This document shows positions 17,399-26,425 of a stretch of DNA of 36,107 nucleotides, one piece after another. Made by a program: the position numbers and the translations under genes. A model generated the notes under the pieces. It made no database searches. It worked only from the letters and a program-made list of their open reading frames with translations, and had not been told where the DNA came from. This DNA comes from an uncultured Bacteroides sp. (GTDB lineage: Bacteria; Bacteroidota; Bacteroidia; Bacteroidales; Bacteroidaceae), in NCBI GenBank assembly GCA_944322345.1, contig CALUOO010000021.1, forward strand, positions 1-36,107. The letters are read 5' to 3'. Positions within the stretch are counted from its first letter, which is position 1. Each line of letters opens with the position of its first letter.

Positions 17399-18808
17399 AT
17401 GGGAGGTTTTTTCGGAACAGTCTCGAAAGATAAATGCATCACAGATTTATTTTACGGAACAGATTATAATTCACATTTAGGCACAAAACGAGGAGGATTA
17501 GCTACTTATAGTCAAGAAAAAGGTTTCATCCGTTCTATCCACAATTTAGAAAGCACCTATTTCCGTACAAAATTTGAAGGCGAATTAGATAAATTCCAAG
17601 GAAATGCTGGTATTGGTATAATAAGTGATACAGATGCTCAACCCATTGTTATTAATTCGCATTTAGGACGTTTTGCAATTGTCACTGTTGCTAAAATAAC
17701 CAATATCCAAGAACTGGTAGAAGAGCTACTTAATAAAAATATGCATTTTGCTGAATTAAGCTCAGGTACCACCAATCAGACAGAATTAATAGCATTATTA
17801 ATTATTCAAGGTAGGACTTTTGTTGAAGGTATTGAAAATGTTTTCAGGCACATCAAAGGGTCCTGTTCCATGTTATTATTAACAGAGGAAGGCAGTATCA
17901 TTGCAGCTCGTGACCAATGGGGACGTACTCCTATTGTAATAGGGAAAAAAGATGGTGCATATGCAGCAACAAGCGAATCTTCAAGTTTTCCTAATCTTGA
18001 TTTTGAAATTGATAGATATTTAGGTCCTGGTGAAGTAGTACAAATGTATCATAATCGTATTGAACAGCTACGTAAGCCTAATGAAGATATGCAAATATGC
18101 TCATTTCTATGGGTATATTATGGATTTCCCACTTCCTGTTATGAAGGAAAAAATGTAGAAGAAGTACGTTTTATGAGTGGATTAAAAATGGGGGAAAAAG
18201 ACAAATATGATGTTGATTGTGCATGTGGTATTCCAGATTCAGGAGTAGGTATGGCTTTAGGATATGCTGAAGGAAAAGGAGTGCCTTATCACCGTGCTAT
18301 CGCAAAATATACTCCGACATGGCCACGTAGTTTTACTCCCAGTAATCAAGAATTACGATCGTTAGTAGCTAAAATGAAGCTTATCCCCAACAGAGCAATG
18401 CTGCAAGGAAAACGTTTGTTGTTCTGTGATGATTCAATCGTGCGTGGAACACAATTACGTGACAATGTAAAAATCCTTTATGATTATGGTGCAAAAGAAG
18501 TACATATGCGAATAGCTTGCCCACCTCTTATTTATTCTTGCCCCTTTGTGGGATTTTCAGCTTCTAAAAGTGACTTAGAGCTGATTACCCGTAGAATTAT
18601 CAAAGAATTAGAGGGAGATGAAAATAAAAATCTCGATAAATATGCCACAACAGGTTCTCCTGAATATGAAAAAATGGTAAGTATTATAGCTGAGCGATTT
18701 GGCCTCACCTCTTTAAAATTCAACACTTTAGAAACTTTGATTGAAGCAATTGGATTGCCTAAATGTAAGGTTTGCACCCATTGTTTTGACGGTAGTAGCC
18801 ATTTTTGA
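17399..18808 (+). CDS. Amidophosphoribosyltransferase-like protein lacking the glutaminase cysteine
   Basis: A 469-residue PurF homologue. The N-terminal class II amidotransferase domain (1-~230) is present, but the chain begins MGGFFG where PurF has MCGIFG (or a propeptide and then Cys), so the N-terminal nucleophile Cys is replaced by Gly. Other glutaminase parts (RGGLATYS, NSHLGRF, SGTTNQTE) resemble the family. The phosphoribosyltransferase half has the PRPP loop LLFCDDSIVRGTQ and RAIAKYTPTWPRSF. The ending CKVCTHCFDG resembles the Fe-S ligands of B. subtilis-type PurF. Function inferred: an ammonia-dependent or regulatory PurF paralogue; it may not be the purine-pathway enzyme itself. 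Confidence 0.85.
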   Translation: MGGFFGTVSKDKCITDLFYGTDYNSHLGTKRGGLATYSQEKGFIRSIHNLESTYFRTKFEGELDKFQGNAGIGIISDTDAQPIVINSHLGRFAIVTVAKITNIQELVEELLNKNMHFAELSSGTTNQTELIALLIIQGRTFVEGIENVFRHIKGSCSMLLLTEEGSIIAARDQWGRTPIVIGKKDGAYAATSESSSFPNLDFEIDRYLGPGEVVQMYHNRIEQLRKPNEDMQICSFLWVYYGFPTSCYEGKNVEEVRFMSGLKMGEKDKYDVDCACGIPDSGVGMALGYAEGKGVPYHRAIAKYTPTWPRSFTPSNQELRSLVAKMKLIPNRAMLQGKRLLFCDDSIVRGTQLRDNVKILYDYGAKEVHMRIACPPLIYSCPFVGFSASKSDLELITRRIIKELEGDENKNLDKYATTGSPEYEKMVSIIAERFGLTSLKFNTLETLIEAIGLPKCKVCTHCFDGSSHF

Positions 18809-19188
18809 TATGTAAATAACATAAAGAAGCTCTTTTACATACTAATAGAGACAAAAAGAAAGTTGCTATTTTAAGGTAAATATCGATAGAGTTAAAATTA
18901 AACTCTCATGGTTAAAAATGGATTTAGAAGGAATTCATTTATAGCTTATTATCGGTAATGTTCTAAAGTAGCTCTCTATAGATTTAGTTAAAAACAAGAC
19001 TTGATGAAATTGTAACAACTCTAAAGAATTGAGCCGTTGGACTTATTGAGATACTTATAAAAATGCTAAACTAAGGAAATTCCATATCCTATAATTCCAT
19101 AGTCTATTTCTTTATAAAAACGAATGATATGAAAATATATCTGCTTTATTTTGATATACTTTCATATCATTGTTCAATAAATCGATCT
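18809..19188. other. Intergenic region after the PurF-like gene
   Basis: AT-rich, 380 bp between two genes that converge. I see no ORF or promoter. A hairpin at 19124-19170 is the only structure. Confidence 0.5.
19124..19170. terminator. Hairpin between convergent PurF-like gene and gcvT
   Basis: ATGATATGAAA (19124-19134) pairs with TTTCATATCAT (19160-19170), an 11-bp perfect stem with a long AT loop. It lies 19 bp beyond the gcvT stop and probably ends that transcript; no long T-run is present. Confidence 0.5.
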
Positions 19189-20277
19189 TTACAATTTTCT
19201 AAATGGAGGCTTTACAACTTGAGCTTTTAGTTTTCGCCCACGTATATCCAAATAAATCTCAGTACCAAGTTCTGCATATTGAGGGTAAATATACCCCATG
19301 CCGATACCCACTTTTAATGTAGGTGACATAGTTCCAGAAGTTACAGTTCCAATGCATTCTCCATCTATATTCATCAATTTATATCCATGCCGAGGAATAC
19401 CACGATCTATTAATTTAAACCCTATTAATTTACGAATAACTCCTTCTGCCTTTTGCTGTTCAAGTAATGTTCGGCTAATGAAATTTTTTCCTTCTATAAA
19501 CTTGGTAATCCATCCTAATCCTGCTTCTATAGGAGAAGTACTATCATCTAAATCGTTTCCATAAAGGCAGAACCCCATCTCGAGTCGAAGCGTATCACGT
19601 GCACCCAGTCCTATGGGTTTGATGCCATATTCCCGACCAGACTCAAACAAAGCATCCCATATTTTTTCTGCGGCTTCTGGATAAAAATAAAGTTCAAAGC
19701 CACCAGCTCCGGTATAACCTGTATTTGAGATAATTACTTGCTTTTCCCCAGCGAAATCACCAACTTTAAAAGAATAATAAGGAATCGTTGAAAGGTCAAT
19801 CGAAGTAAGTTTCTGCAATACATGTATTGCTTTGGGCCCCTGCACTGCAAGCTGTGCTATATGTTCGGAACTATTCTCTAATTCAGCCCCTTCAATATTA
19901 TGTGCTATACACCAATTCCAATCCTTTGTGATGTTGGCGGCATTGACTACTAATAAGTATTTTTCTGATTCGTAGCAATAAATGAGTAAATCATCAACAA
20001 TTCCCCCTTGTTCATTTGGAAAACAAGTGTATTGTGCTTTTCCAGGTGACAGTACTGCTACATTATTAGTTGTCACTTTTTGTAGGAAATCTAGTGCTTT
20101 CGGACCTTTTACCCAGAATTCACCCATATGTGACACATCAAAAACTCCTACAGACTGACAAACGGTCATGTGTTCATCAATAATACCAGAATATTCTATT
20201 GGCATATTATATCCAGCAAACTCATGCATTTTAGCGCCTAAGGCTATATGCTTTTTGGTAAATGGAGTGGTTTTCAT
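19189..20277 (-). CDS. gcvT: Aminomethyltransferase (glycine cleavage T protein)
   Basis: A 362-residue GcvT, which moves the aminomethyl group of glycine to tetrahydrofolate with release of ammonia. Typical parts: [34 protein letters not shown], the [11 protein letters not shown] substrate-binding region, [20 protein letters not shown] and the C-terminal [12 protein letters not shown]. Length is the family norm. gcvH and gcvP are not in the window. It follows pepT by 74 bp in the same direction and may be co-transcribed; I find no glycine-riboswitch-like structure in that short gap. Confidence 0.97.
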   Translation of the reverse strand: MKTTPFTKKHIALGAKMHEFAGYNMPIEYSGIIDEHMTVCQSVGVFDVSHMGEFWVKGPKALDFLQKVTTNNVAVLSPGKAQYTCFPNEQGGIVDDLLIYCYESEKYLLVVNAANITKDWNWCIAHNIEGAELENSSEHIAQLAVQGPKAIHVLQKLTSIDLSTIPYYSFKVGDFAGEKQVIISNTGYTGAGGFELYFYPEAAEKIWDALFESGREYGIKPIGLGARDTLRLEMGFCLYGNDLDDSTSPIEAGLGWITKFIEGKNFISRTLLEQQKAEGVIRKLIGFKLIDRGIPRHGYKLMNIDGECIGTVTSGTMSPTLKVGIGMGYIYPQYAELGTEIYLDIRGRKLKAQVVKPPFRKL

Positions 20278-20351
20278 GAAATAAATACAATAATTATTTT
20301 TTAGTTTGTATCTTTATAAGCGCTATTTTAGTAGAGAATAAAGAAATCTTC

Positions 20352-21575
20352 TTATTTCTCAGATATCAATTTTACAATGTTTACAATAACGTTCATTGCT
20401 TTCTCCATATTTTGTATTGGAACAAACTCATAACGTCCATGGAAATTTAGACCACCAGCAAAAATATTAGGACACGGCAATCCTTTATAAGAAAGTTGTG
20501 CTCCATCTGTACCTCCTCGTATAGGTTTAACATTCGGTTTCACCCCTGCAACTTCCATTGCAGCAAAAGCTATATCTATTATATGCATAACCGGTTCTAT
20601 TTTCTCACGCATATTATAATATTGATCGCGAAGCTCAAGCGTAGCTATTCCTTCGCCATACTTTGCATTAATCAAAGTAACTAGCCGCTCTATTTCTTTT
20701 TTTCTCTCTTCAAATTTTAATCGGTCATGGTCGCGAATAATATAGTTTAACACAGTTTGTTCAACTTCTCCTTGTATACTTATCAGATGATAAAATCCCT
20801 CATATCCAGATGTATATTCAGGTGATTCTTTCGTTGGCAAAAGTGACATAAAATAATTAGCAATACGAATAGAATTAATCATCTTATTTTTTGCATATCC
20901 AGGATGTACATTCCTTCCTTTAAATACAATTTGGGCAGAAGCAGCATTAAAATTTTCAAATTCTAATTCTCCTATCTCCCCTCCGTCCATTGTGTAAGCC
21001 CATTCACAACCAAATTTTTCTATATCAAACTTATGAGCTCCTTCTCCAATTTCCTCATCCGGATTGAATCCAATTCTAATTTTGCCATGTTTAATTTCAG
21101 GGTGATCCTTTAAATATGCAATAGCTGAGATGATTTCTGCAATACCAGCCTTATCGTCAGCGCCCAACAATGTTTTACCGTTGGTTACAATCAAATCTTC
21201 TCCAATATGATCAAGTAATTCAGGGAACTGTATAGGAGAAAGAATAATATTATCTTCTTCACAAAGTACAATATCCTTTCCATCATAATTTTTCACAATA
21301 CGAGGATGTATATTTTCACCTGACATATCAGGACTAGTATCCATATGTGCGATAAATCCAATAGTAGGTATTTCCTTGTCAGTATTAGCGGGAAGTGTGG
21401 CAAACAAATAGGCGTGTTCATCCAATGTTATTTCTTCCAGTTCTAATGCTTCTAGTTCTGATTTTAAATATTCCGCAAAAATCATTTGCTTAGCAGTACT
21501 AGGAGTAAGTCCTGTCGACTCATCAGACTGTGTGTCGAAACTTACATACTTTAAGAATCTGTCTATTAAAGTCAT
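20352..21575 (-). CDS. pepT: Peptidase T (aminotripeptidase)
   Basis: A 407-residue M20B metallopeptidase that removes the N-terminal residue of tripeptides in the cytosol. Metal-binding and catalytic residues are in place: His and Asp in IAHMDTSPD, Asp in GADDKAG, Glu-Glu in NPDEEIGEG, Asp in TMDGGEIG and a C-terminal His in [10 protein letters not shown]. Starts [19 protein letters not shown] as in other PepT. Length is normal. First gene of a likely pepT-gcvT unit. Confidence 0.97.
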   Translation of the reverse strand: MTLIDRFLKYVSFDTQSDESTGLTPSTAKQMIFAEYLKSELEALELEEITLDEHAYLFATLPANTDKEIPTIGFIAHMDTSPDMSGENIHPRIVKNYDGKDIVLCEEDNIILSPIQFPELLDHIGEDLIVTNGKTLLGADDKAGIAEIISAIAYLKDHPEIKHGKIRIGFNPDEEIGEGAHKFDIEKFGCEWAYTMDGGEIGELEFENFNAASAQIVFKGRNVHPGYAKNKMINSIRIANYFMSLLPTKESPEYTSGYEGFYHLISIQGEVEQTVLNYIIRDHDRLKFEERKKEIERLVTLINAKYGEGIATLELRDQYYNMREKIEPVMHIIDIAFAAMEVAGVKPNVKPIRGGTDGAQLSYKGLPCPNIFAGGLNFHGRYEFVPIQNMEKAMNVIVNIVKLISEK

Positions 21576-21621
21576 ATTTATTTACAAATTATTACATTAC
21601 CAATAATAGCGGTAAAAATAA

Positions 21622-21662
21622 AAAAAGGATTGTGAACTACCAAGTAATTCATTGTCCTTTTT
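21622..21662 (-). terminator. Terminator of the 61-aa gene
   Basis: AAAAAGGA (21622-21629) pairs with TCCTTTTT (21655-21662), with further pairs inside; on the minus strand a T-run follows. It lies 41 bp after the stop at 21703. Confidence 0.7.
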
Positions 21663-21702
21663 AGTAGTTTTTTATAAACAACAATATCTCCTAAAAAATA
21701 AA

Positions 21703-21888
21703 CTATTTTTTCTTATTACGGTTTGCACGTTTCCAACGAATTTCTGCCTTCATTTTCGCAGCTCCTGAACCATGTAATCCACGAATATACGTTGCTTTTT
21801 TCGCCTTTGTCTTTACTTTTTCTTCTTTGGGCTGATCTTTCTTCCCTTTAAACACGATTCCACCCATCATTGCATCTTTTATGCTCAT
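21703..21888 (-). CDS. Small, very basic protein, 61 aa
   Basis: Not recognised functionally. I start it at the ATG at 21888 (MSIKDAMMGGIVFKGKK) since a -7 box lies just 26 bp upstream, which excludes the longer frame to 21933. About one third of residues are Lys or Arg and the end is RWKRANRNKKK, so it could bind nucleic acid or ribosomes. Own promoter and own terminator: a single-gene unit at the edge of the conserved chromosome. Confidence 0.75.
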   Translation of the reverse strand: MSIKDAMMGGIVFKGKKDQPKEEKVKTKAKKATYIRGLHGSGAAKMKAEIRWKRANRNKKK

Positions 21889-21913
21889 ATAGTTATATCT
21901 TAATTTGATACAG

Positions 21914-21921
21914 CAAAGATA
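21914..21921 (-). promoter_or_regulatory. -7 box of the 61-aa gene
   Basis: TATCTTTG on the minus strand, 26 bp before the ATG at 21888. This decides the start codon. Confidence 0.6.
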
Positions 21922-21976
21922 CATCTTTTTCAAATTCAGATCATTAGGATCTCGTTAAAATCGGAATAAATTAATA

Positions 21977-22590
21977 TTAATCAAGCAACCTTGGAAAAAG
22001 TGGAGAATTAAGTTTTTTGACATCATTGAGATTAGTCTTTTCAAACAATCTTTAAACCATGTTGTCCGTAAGAGAGAGATACTTAGAGCTGGCAGAACTT
22101 CATATATTGACCGTTCTAATCTCATGCCATGTTGGATCATAAAACAAGACAATAATTGATAATGACAGTACTGATTTGAATTCAAACGGAATTCTTCGTA
22201 GTACTCCAAAACTTCTTAATTCTTAGATGTAGTTTTAATCATATGAAGAACAGTTCAACGTACCAGCATTTTTATAAAGTTAGACGATTTCAAGTGAAAT
22301 GAGATAAAAAGCATTAGTAAAGAAGACAAACTCTCTACCATGATTCTCGTCTCTGTACTTCACTAATCGCAACCGTTCAGGATACCTCTGCCGAGCAATT
22401 ATGTCGGTAAGTTCTATCACAGAATTGGTAGGTACGTTCTCTGTCTATCTGTGTCTCCATCTACTTCATAGTTTTTTAATCACATACAGTTGCCATATAG
22501 ATATGGAAGATACAACAATGAGCTTTGCACCACCTTTCTTCTTGCGAAACTTGGCCCATCAAAAGACAGTTAGTAGTAATCCCTGAATGT
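21977..22590 (-). pseudogene. Decayed IS4-type transposase
   Basis: Read on the minus strand in shifting frames, pieces of one IS4-family DDE transposase follow in the right order: WAKFRKKKGGAKL (around 22550-22500), DIIARQRYPERLRLVKYRDE then GREFVFFTNAFYLISLEIV (22420-22280), LYKN (22270), RIKKFW (22210), MIQHGMRLERSIYEVL (22140-22080), and RLFEKTNLNDVKKLNSPLF with a final LLD-stop at 21977. Several nonsense codons (one TGA directly before WAKF) and at least three frame changes exist. The N-terminal part is not recognisable. A dead relic inside the accessory region. Confidence 0.75.
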
Positions 22591-23308
22591 GCGAAGTCGT
22601 TGTTCTTTCACGACTTCACATTGCTGCGCATTGCGACATAGGCAAGAATATCCATGTTTGAGGTATCTCAGCTTCTATATAAGGGGTTCTTCATTCTGCA
22701 AATTATCCAATGTATGTACGGTGCTAACTGTCCACGCAAACGCCATCATAGTTGTCGTAGTCTTCGGGATTGAGTATTTCTGTCCGTATGTCAAAATGGC
22801 AATTGTAGGTTCTCTCTCTTTACTTGCTTACCTTGCAAGTTCTGTTCTTTTGACGCTACAAAGATAGAGAGATGCCAGTGGATATAAGAGAGTAAAAATA
22901 AGGGAAATGTTACTCTCTCTTATATAAATCATTGATTATTAATAAAAATTTATTATAGACATCCCAATTTAAATTTTTATTTTTACTTAAATATCCTTTT
23001 AGGGTAGATTTGTCAGTTTGGAAATCTTCGTTATCTGATATTCCTATAAGTTACATTATATGCGTCCTTCTCTCCCTTCCTGTAATTAGTGAAAGCGGTG
23101 ATAAAGAATCAAAAAATAATTTGAATCTTTGGGCAAACAGACAGATTCTTTTGGTTGTGCTTATGTTAGTCTGTTCTTGTCTCGAGTAACTCACCATTTC
23201 TATATTATCATTCAAGTGTGCTATGTCAAATTCGTTTCTAGGCTTAAATCTTCGAAGTGTTCTTGACAGCATAATTGTATGAATTTAATGGCATTGGCTG
23301 TCGCTATT
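22591..23308. other. Decayed accessory DNA
   Basis: About 700 bp without an intact gene. There is an inverted repeat at 22882-22925 (ATATAAGAGAGTAA versus TTACTCTCTCTTATAT, with a 2-base bulge), which may be an old IS end. A 73-codon minus-strand frame (23051-23272) has some coding look but no recognisable product. I regard it as remains of the older element. Confidence 0.45.
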
Positions 23309-23462
23309 TTAAGGATAATTTTTCCATTGAATTTTAAGGTTCTTGTTTAAAATTATATGGCCTATAAGAGGATTGTCATTAGGAGCTTCTTCATATTGGG
23401 ATATGGCTTCCAGTAGTTGCTTGACTTCATCTACTGGAGATTTATCACGTTCTGAAACTTGC
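23309..23462 (-). pseudogene. Fragment of an unknown gene, C-terminal part
   Basis: An open minus-strand frame of ~50 codons without usable start, of good coding quality (DEVKQLLEAISQYEEAPNDN, ending IQWKNYP-stop). It begins right after in-frame stops next to the integrase fragment. Probably the tail of a gene of the older element, joined to the integrase head by deletion. Family not recognised. Confidence 0.4.
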
Positions 23463-23471
23463 TAAGATTCC

Positions 23472-23560
23472 TCAAACCTCAATAGGTGATAAACCTCTTT
23501 TGTTTTGCTTACTTTCTCTCAATGAAAAGTAAACTATCGTACAATGTTTCCATATTAAAA
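23472..23560 (-). pseudogene. Tyrosine recombinase, N-terminal fragment
   Basis: The minus-strand frame gives VYFSLRESKQNKRGLSPIEV before a stop. This aligns with the arm-binding N-terminus of the intact integrase (ILFAIRESKARKSGKAPIEI) at 32576-33793. The remaining ~95% of the gene is missing. Position, orientation and the upstream control sites match those of the intact integrase relative to its own repeat. It is the relic of an older element of the same group. Confidence 0.75.
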
Positions 23561-23562
23561 TG

Positions 23563-23888
23563 ATTGTAAAATGGAGTATATCCCATTGTACTATAGCTGA
23601 TAATATAAGTTTTTGTAGCCCATTTTTGAAAAATGGCAAATTGGGCTGCAAATGGGCTGCAAAAATCACTTTTTCAGGACTTAATTAAGTGATAATTGCT
23701 CTGCTCCTGGGGCTTGACTGCAATAGCCTTTGGAAAAACTATATTTTTAGATTATCATAGTCTTATTTTTCTTCTTACTTGATAAGACAAGATAAACAAA
23801 GAGAAGTCTATTAGAATATCCCTAAACTATAAATTACGGTAAATAAAAAACTCCTGCAACCATTTAGATTACAGGAGTTTATATATTC
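23563..23888. promoter_or_regulatory. Control region of the relic integrase
   Basis: TTGTAGCCCA (23613-23622, inverted, one mismatch) and two direct copies of TGGGCTGCAA (23642-23651 and 23653-23662) with an 11-bp period. The last copy is 227 bp from the repeat at 23889. The intact element has the same layout with another sequence (33877-33925). A terminator (23849-23879) ends the region. Confidence 0.6.
23849..23879 (-). terminator. Terminator after the displaced GGGtGRT 3' end
   Basis: AACTCCTG (23849-23856) pairs with CAGGAGTT (23872-23879); on the minus strand a T-run follows. It matches in position, not in sequence, the terminator behind the intact gene. Confidence 0.75.
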
Positions 23889-23967
23889 GATTAAGTATAG
23901 ATTACTTATTCAAAGCGGTAGCAACGTCAACTGCACATGCAACTGTACATCCTACCATAGGGTTGTT
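23889..23967. repeat. Distal attachment repeat, 79 bp
   Basis: Identical to 34149-34227. Beyond 23967 the match continues at 93% to 24080 (8 differences in 113), then ends abruptly. Confidence 0.85.
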
Positions 23968-24078
23968 GCCGATACCCAAGAATCCCATCATTTCTACGTG
24001 AGCAGGAACTGATGAAGATCCAGCAAACTGAGCATCTGAGTGCATACGCCCCATAGTATCTGTCATACCATAAGAAGC
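23902..24078 (-). pseudogene. Displaced 3' end of the GGGtGRT gene
   Basis: The last 58 codons of the GGGtGRT gene (from ASYGMTDTMGR to the stop). All eight base differences from the intact gene are synonymous, so the protein sequence is unchanged. The fragment can be read from a chance ATG at 24087, but has no promoter or first 278 residues. It marks the far boundary of the element. Confidence 0.85.
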
Positions 24079-24087
24079 AGCGACCAT

Positions 24088-24386
24088 GTATCCCTGTAAC
24101 CTTGAATTATTCTTCTATAAATAGTTGTGTTACAGTCTTATATATCAATATTAGAAAGAACTATCCAGCTTATTAATTACTGTAATATTGTCAATTGGTC
24201 GTGAATAAGTCACAAATGACTAATTACTGACCTTTGTTATTCCATAAAACAAAGATACTCTTTATCCTTTAAACCACAATGATATGCTACAACATTTTAT
24301 TTCTTGGGACTTATAATCTGAATATTCTCTTAAGATGTAGTAGCTTTATAAAAGAAAACAGCATGAGAGATTCCTCAAATACTGTA
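24088..24386. other. Left-end intergenic region of the element
   Basis: About 300 bp, AT-rich, with no ORF. It should include the left arm of the attachment site, but I see no clear repeats. Confidence 0.4.
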
Positions 24387-24548
24387 TTAATTCATTTCTC
24401 TTGCCCACCATAAAAAGGCTCTAATTTCTTCATCCTTGATATTCTCATAGAATTTGTCTGGGTCTTTCCAATATTCTTCCTTAGATAATCCAAATTTATC
24501 TAACACTCCCTCTATTCTTTTTATCAAAGCTTCTACTGATACTGTCAT
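24387..24548 (-). CDS. Small protein, 53 aa
   Basis: MTVSVEALIKRIEGVLDKFG... ends with FLWWAREMN. It is acidic, helical and has good codon use. No family is recognised. It lies 73 bp beyond the PBP-like gene, behind that gene's terminator, so it would depend on read-through or an unseen promoter. Last gene before the left end of the element. Confidence 0.6.
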   Translation of the reverse strand: MTVSVEALIKRIEGVLDKFGLSKEEYWKDPDKFYENIKDEEIRAFLWWAREMN

Positions 24549-24565
24549 AATTATTTATTTTAAAA

Positions 24566-24599
24566 AACAGCATAAGAGTTTTTAAGCTCAAATGCTGTT
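24566..24599 (-). terminator. Terminator of the PBP-like cargo operon
   Basis: AACAGCAT (24566-24573) pairs perfectly with ATGCTGTT (24592-24599); a T-run follows on the minus strand. It begins 22 bp after the stop at 24622. Confidence 0.85.
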
Positions 24600-24621
24600 C
24601 TTACATAAAAATTAAAATCGG

Positions 24622-25644
24622 CTATTTAACCATATAATCTACTATCTGCCTAAACACCTCACCAGCCATAAATCCAGCAGCAGGTAATTCTTCTTTATTG
24701 ATAGAAACGATAATAGAATACTGCGGATTATCAGCAGGAAAGTAACCGCAAAATTCTACTAAATAACTTTCATCTTCAAGTTGTGCCGTCCCAAATTCAC
24801 CTGCAACTTTTACCTTCTCAGATTTTGCAGATTGTCCAAATCCATCAGTAACGATATATTCCAAAGCCTGTTTCAGACTGTCAATATTAGCTTGACTTGC
24901 TATCTGTGGATTGATAACTGTTGTGCTGTCTTTGTAAAGTTGCGGTTGTACCATTTTACCATTATTGGCTATCGCATTATAGAAAGTCAATATCTGGATA
25001 GGAGCTATCTTTTGTTCATATCCAATGCTGAGCCATGCAAAAGTTGTTTCTTTTGTAGGAACATTTATAAATGCAGGTTTTAACTTGGCTATCCCCACTA
25101 TGCTATCTGGTTTGCCATAATCCATTTTGCTTAATTGATTGGAATAGCTTTGTGGTTTAAAAGACTTTTCCACTGTTTTATAGATAACAATGTTAGAACT
25201 TGCAGCTAAACCTTCGTTAATTGTGAGCTTTCCATATCCACCTCTATGCCAATTATGATCTTTCAACTCTCGATCTTGTATAGAATAAACTCCTTCTCCC
25301 ACATCTACAGTATCGGACAAAAGAACTTTACCTGTTTCCAATGCAGCCAATATGGATACGGGGTGCATGAGTCCTGTTTCACGTGATTGGAAAAAGTTCT
25401 CACTTGGTTGATAGTTTACACTATCTTTCCTTTCAAGTCCTACCATAGCTTTTATCTGCCCGGTCTGAACTTCCATGATTATGGCTTGTCCAGATAAGGC
25501 ATTGAGTTCTGTTAGTTTATTCTCTAAGATAGAGGTAACTTTAGTTTGCAAGGTACAGTCTATTGAAGAGCTAACATTTTTATTGTTCGAGCAAGACGTC
25601 ATTCCTATCATTGATAGGAATAATATCCACTTATGTGTTCTCAT
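24622..25644 (-). CDS. Penicillin-binding-protein-like lipoprotein without catalytic residues
   Basis: A 340-residue protein with a lipoprotein signal (lipobox MTSC, Cys18) followed by SNNKN, without the acidic surface-export signal of Bacteroides; it is probably held in the periplasm. Residues ~40-340 match the transpeptidase domain of FtsI-type PBPs: LAALETG, DTVDVGEG, the SxN motif SSN (149-151), IGYEQKIAPIQILTFYNAIANNG. But the nucleophile motif SxxK reads LMHP (92-95) and the KTG triad reads EFG (283-285, in AGEFGTAQ). So the fold is kept and activity is surely lost. It stands last in a row with three small genes. Possible roles: decoy or partner for a host PBP, immunity, or regulation; all inference. 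Confidence 0.85.
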   Translation of the reverse strand: MRTHKWILFLSMIGMTSCSNNKNVSSSIDCTLQTKVTSILENKLTELNALSGQAIIMEVQTGQIKAMVGLERKDSVNYQPSENFFQSRETGLMHPVSILAALETGKVLLSDTVDVGEGVYSIQDRELKDHNWHRGGYGKLTINEGLAASSNIVIYKTVEKSFKPQSYSNQLSKMDYGKPDSIVGIAKLKPAFINVPTKETTFAWLSIGYEQKIAPIQILTFYNAIANNGKMVQPQLYKDSTTVINPQIASQANIDSLKQALEYIVTDGFGQSAKSEKVKVAGEFGTAQLEDESYLVEFCGYFPADNPQYSIIVSINKEELPAAGFMAGEVFRQIVDYMVK

Positions 25645-25676
25645 TCTATTTGCAATAAATCCTCTTCTTATTATTT

Positions 25677-25994
25677 TTACAGATTCATTTTTGCTGCTAA
25701 TAGCAAGGAAGAGCCTGTAATTAAATCCATGCTACCAAAATCTTTAATAATGGGAATCATATTATTTATAATATATGAATCAGAAATAGGAGGTTTGCAT
25801 CCTTGTGCATATTCTTTAAAGAAATAGAATAAACAGTTATCCCTTTCTTGTTCAGAAAGATGTTCTTGTTCTTTGAGTAGATAATGAATGGCTTTAAGTT
25901 CCTTTGCCATTTGCATTTGATTATTAAGATGTCCACCGACCATCATAGCTCCAAAAATAGAGCGCATCACTTTTTTCTGTTGATCTTCATTCAT
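25677..25994 (-). CDS. Unknown helical protein, 105 aa
   Basis: Not recognised. Helical throughout, with a heptad-like stretch LKAIHYLLKEQEHLSEQERD (about 33-52). The N-terminal FGAMMVGGHLNNQMQM and C-terminal SLLLAAKMNL parts are moderately hydrophobic but no real membrane helix is seen. It lies 32 bp before the PBP-like gene and 25 bp after the 99-aa gene, all in one direction, so they form an operon. Confidence 0.7.
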   Translation of the reverse strand: MNEDQQKKVMRSIFGAMMVGGHLNNQMQMAKELKAIHYLLKEQEHLSEQERDNCLFYFFKEYAQGCKPPISDSYIINNMIPIIKDFGSMDLITGSSLLLAAKMNL

Positions 25995-26019
25995 ATTTAA
26001 ATAAATTGACGTTTTGTTC

Positions 26020-26319
26020 TTATAATAATTCTTCCGCTTGCTGTACTAAAGATGCTGCTATTCCATGCAGATCCATTATTGTCATTTTTTTGCCCTTAAA
26101 ATAATAGGGTGCAAGAAAAACACTTCGTCCTGCGTTTTGTAATATATCTGTTATTTCGCCCATTAGAACAGATACTGTACCACATTCTACTCTCAGACGT
26201 TCTTTGTTGATATGGCTAGGATAGTTCAGTTCTCTTGCAATATAATCTAAATGTGGTTCTAGCTGTTTAATAAGAGTATTAATGCGTCCAATAGCATTGT
26301 AATTTGAAAAAAATCCCAT
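26020..26319 (-). CDS. Unknown protein, 99 aa
   Basis: Not recognised. A soluble, mainly helical product starting MGFFSNYNAIGRINTLIKQL and ending HGIAASLVQQAEELL. The middle has GEITDILQNAGRSVFLAPYY. The motif-like FFSNYNAIGRINTLI could anchor to a membrane or partner. It lies between the small membrane protein gene and the 105-aa gene in the cargo row. Confidence 0.7.
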   Translation of the reverse strand: MGFFSNYNAIGRINTLIKQLEPHLDYIARELNYPSHINKERLRVECGTVSVLMGEITDILQNAGRSVFLAPYYFKGKKMTIMDLHGIAASLVQQAEELL

Positions 26320-26425
26320 AAAGATAGATTGTTAAGAATTTGAAACGATGCGTATATTATCAATAAAGATGGTTACTTATATTGAATATTCCTATTTATG
26401 TAGTTGTAGAAGAGTTGGTACTCTC

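Noticed and set aside
20278-20351. Possible glycine riboswitch before gcvT
   Set aside because: The gap is only 74 bp and shows neither the conserved core nor a strong stem.
22401-22867. Plus-strand frames of 61 and 92 codons
   Set aside because: They are antisense to the decayed IS4-type transposase and its neighbouring wreckage; no protein features.
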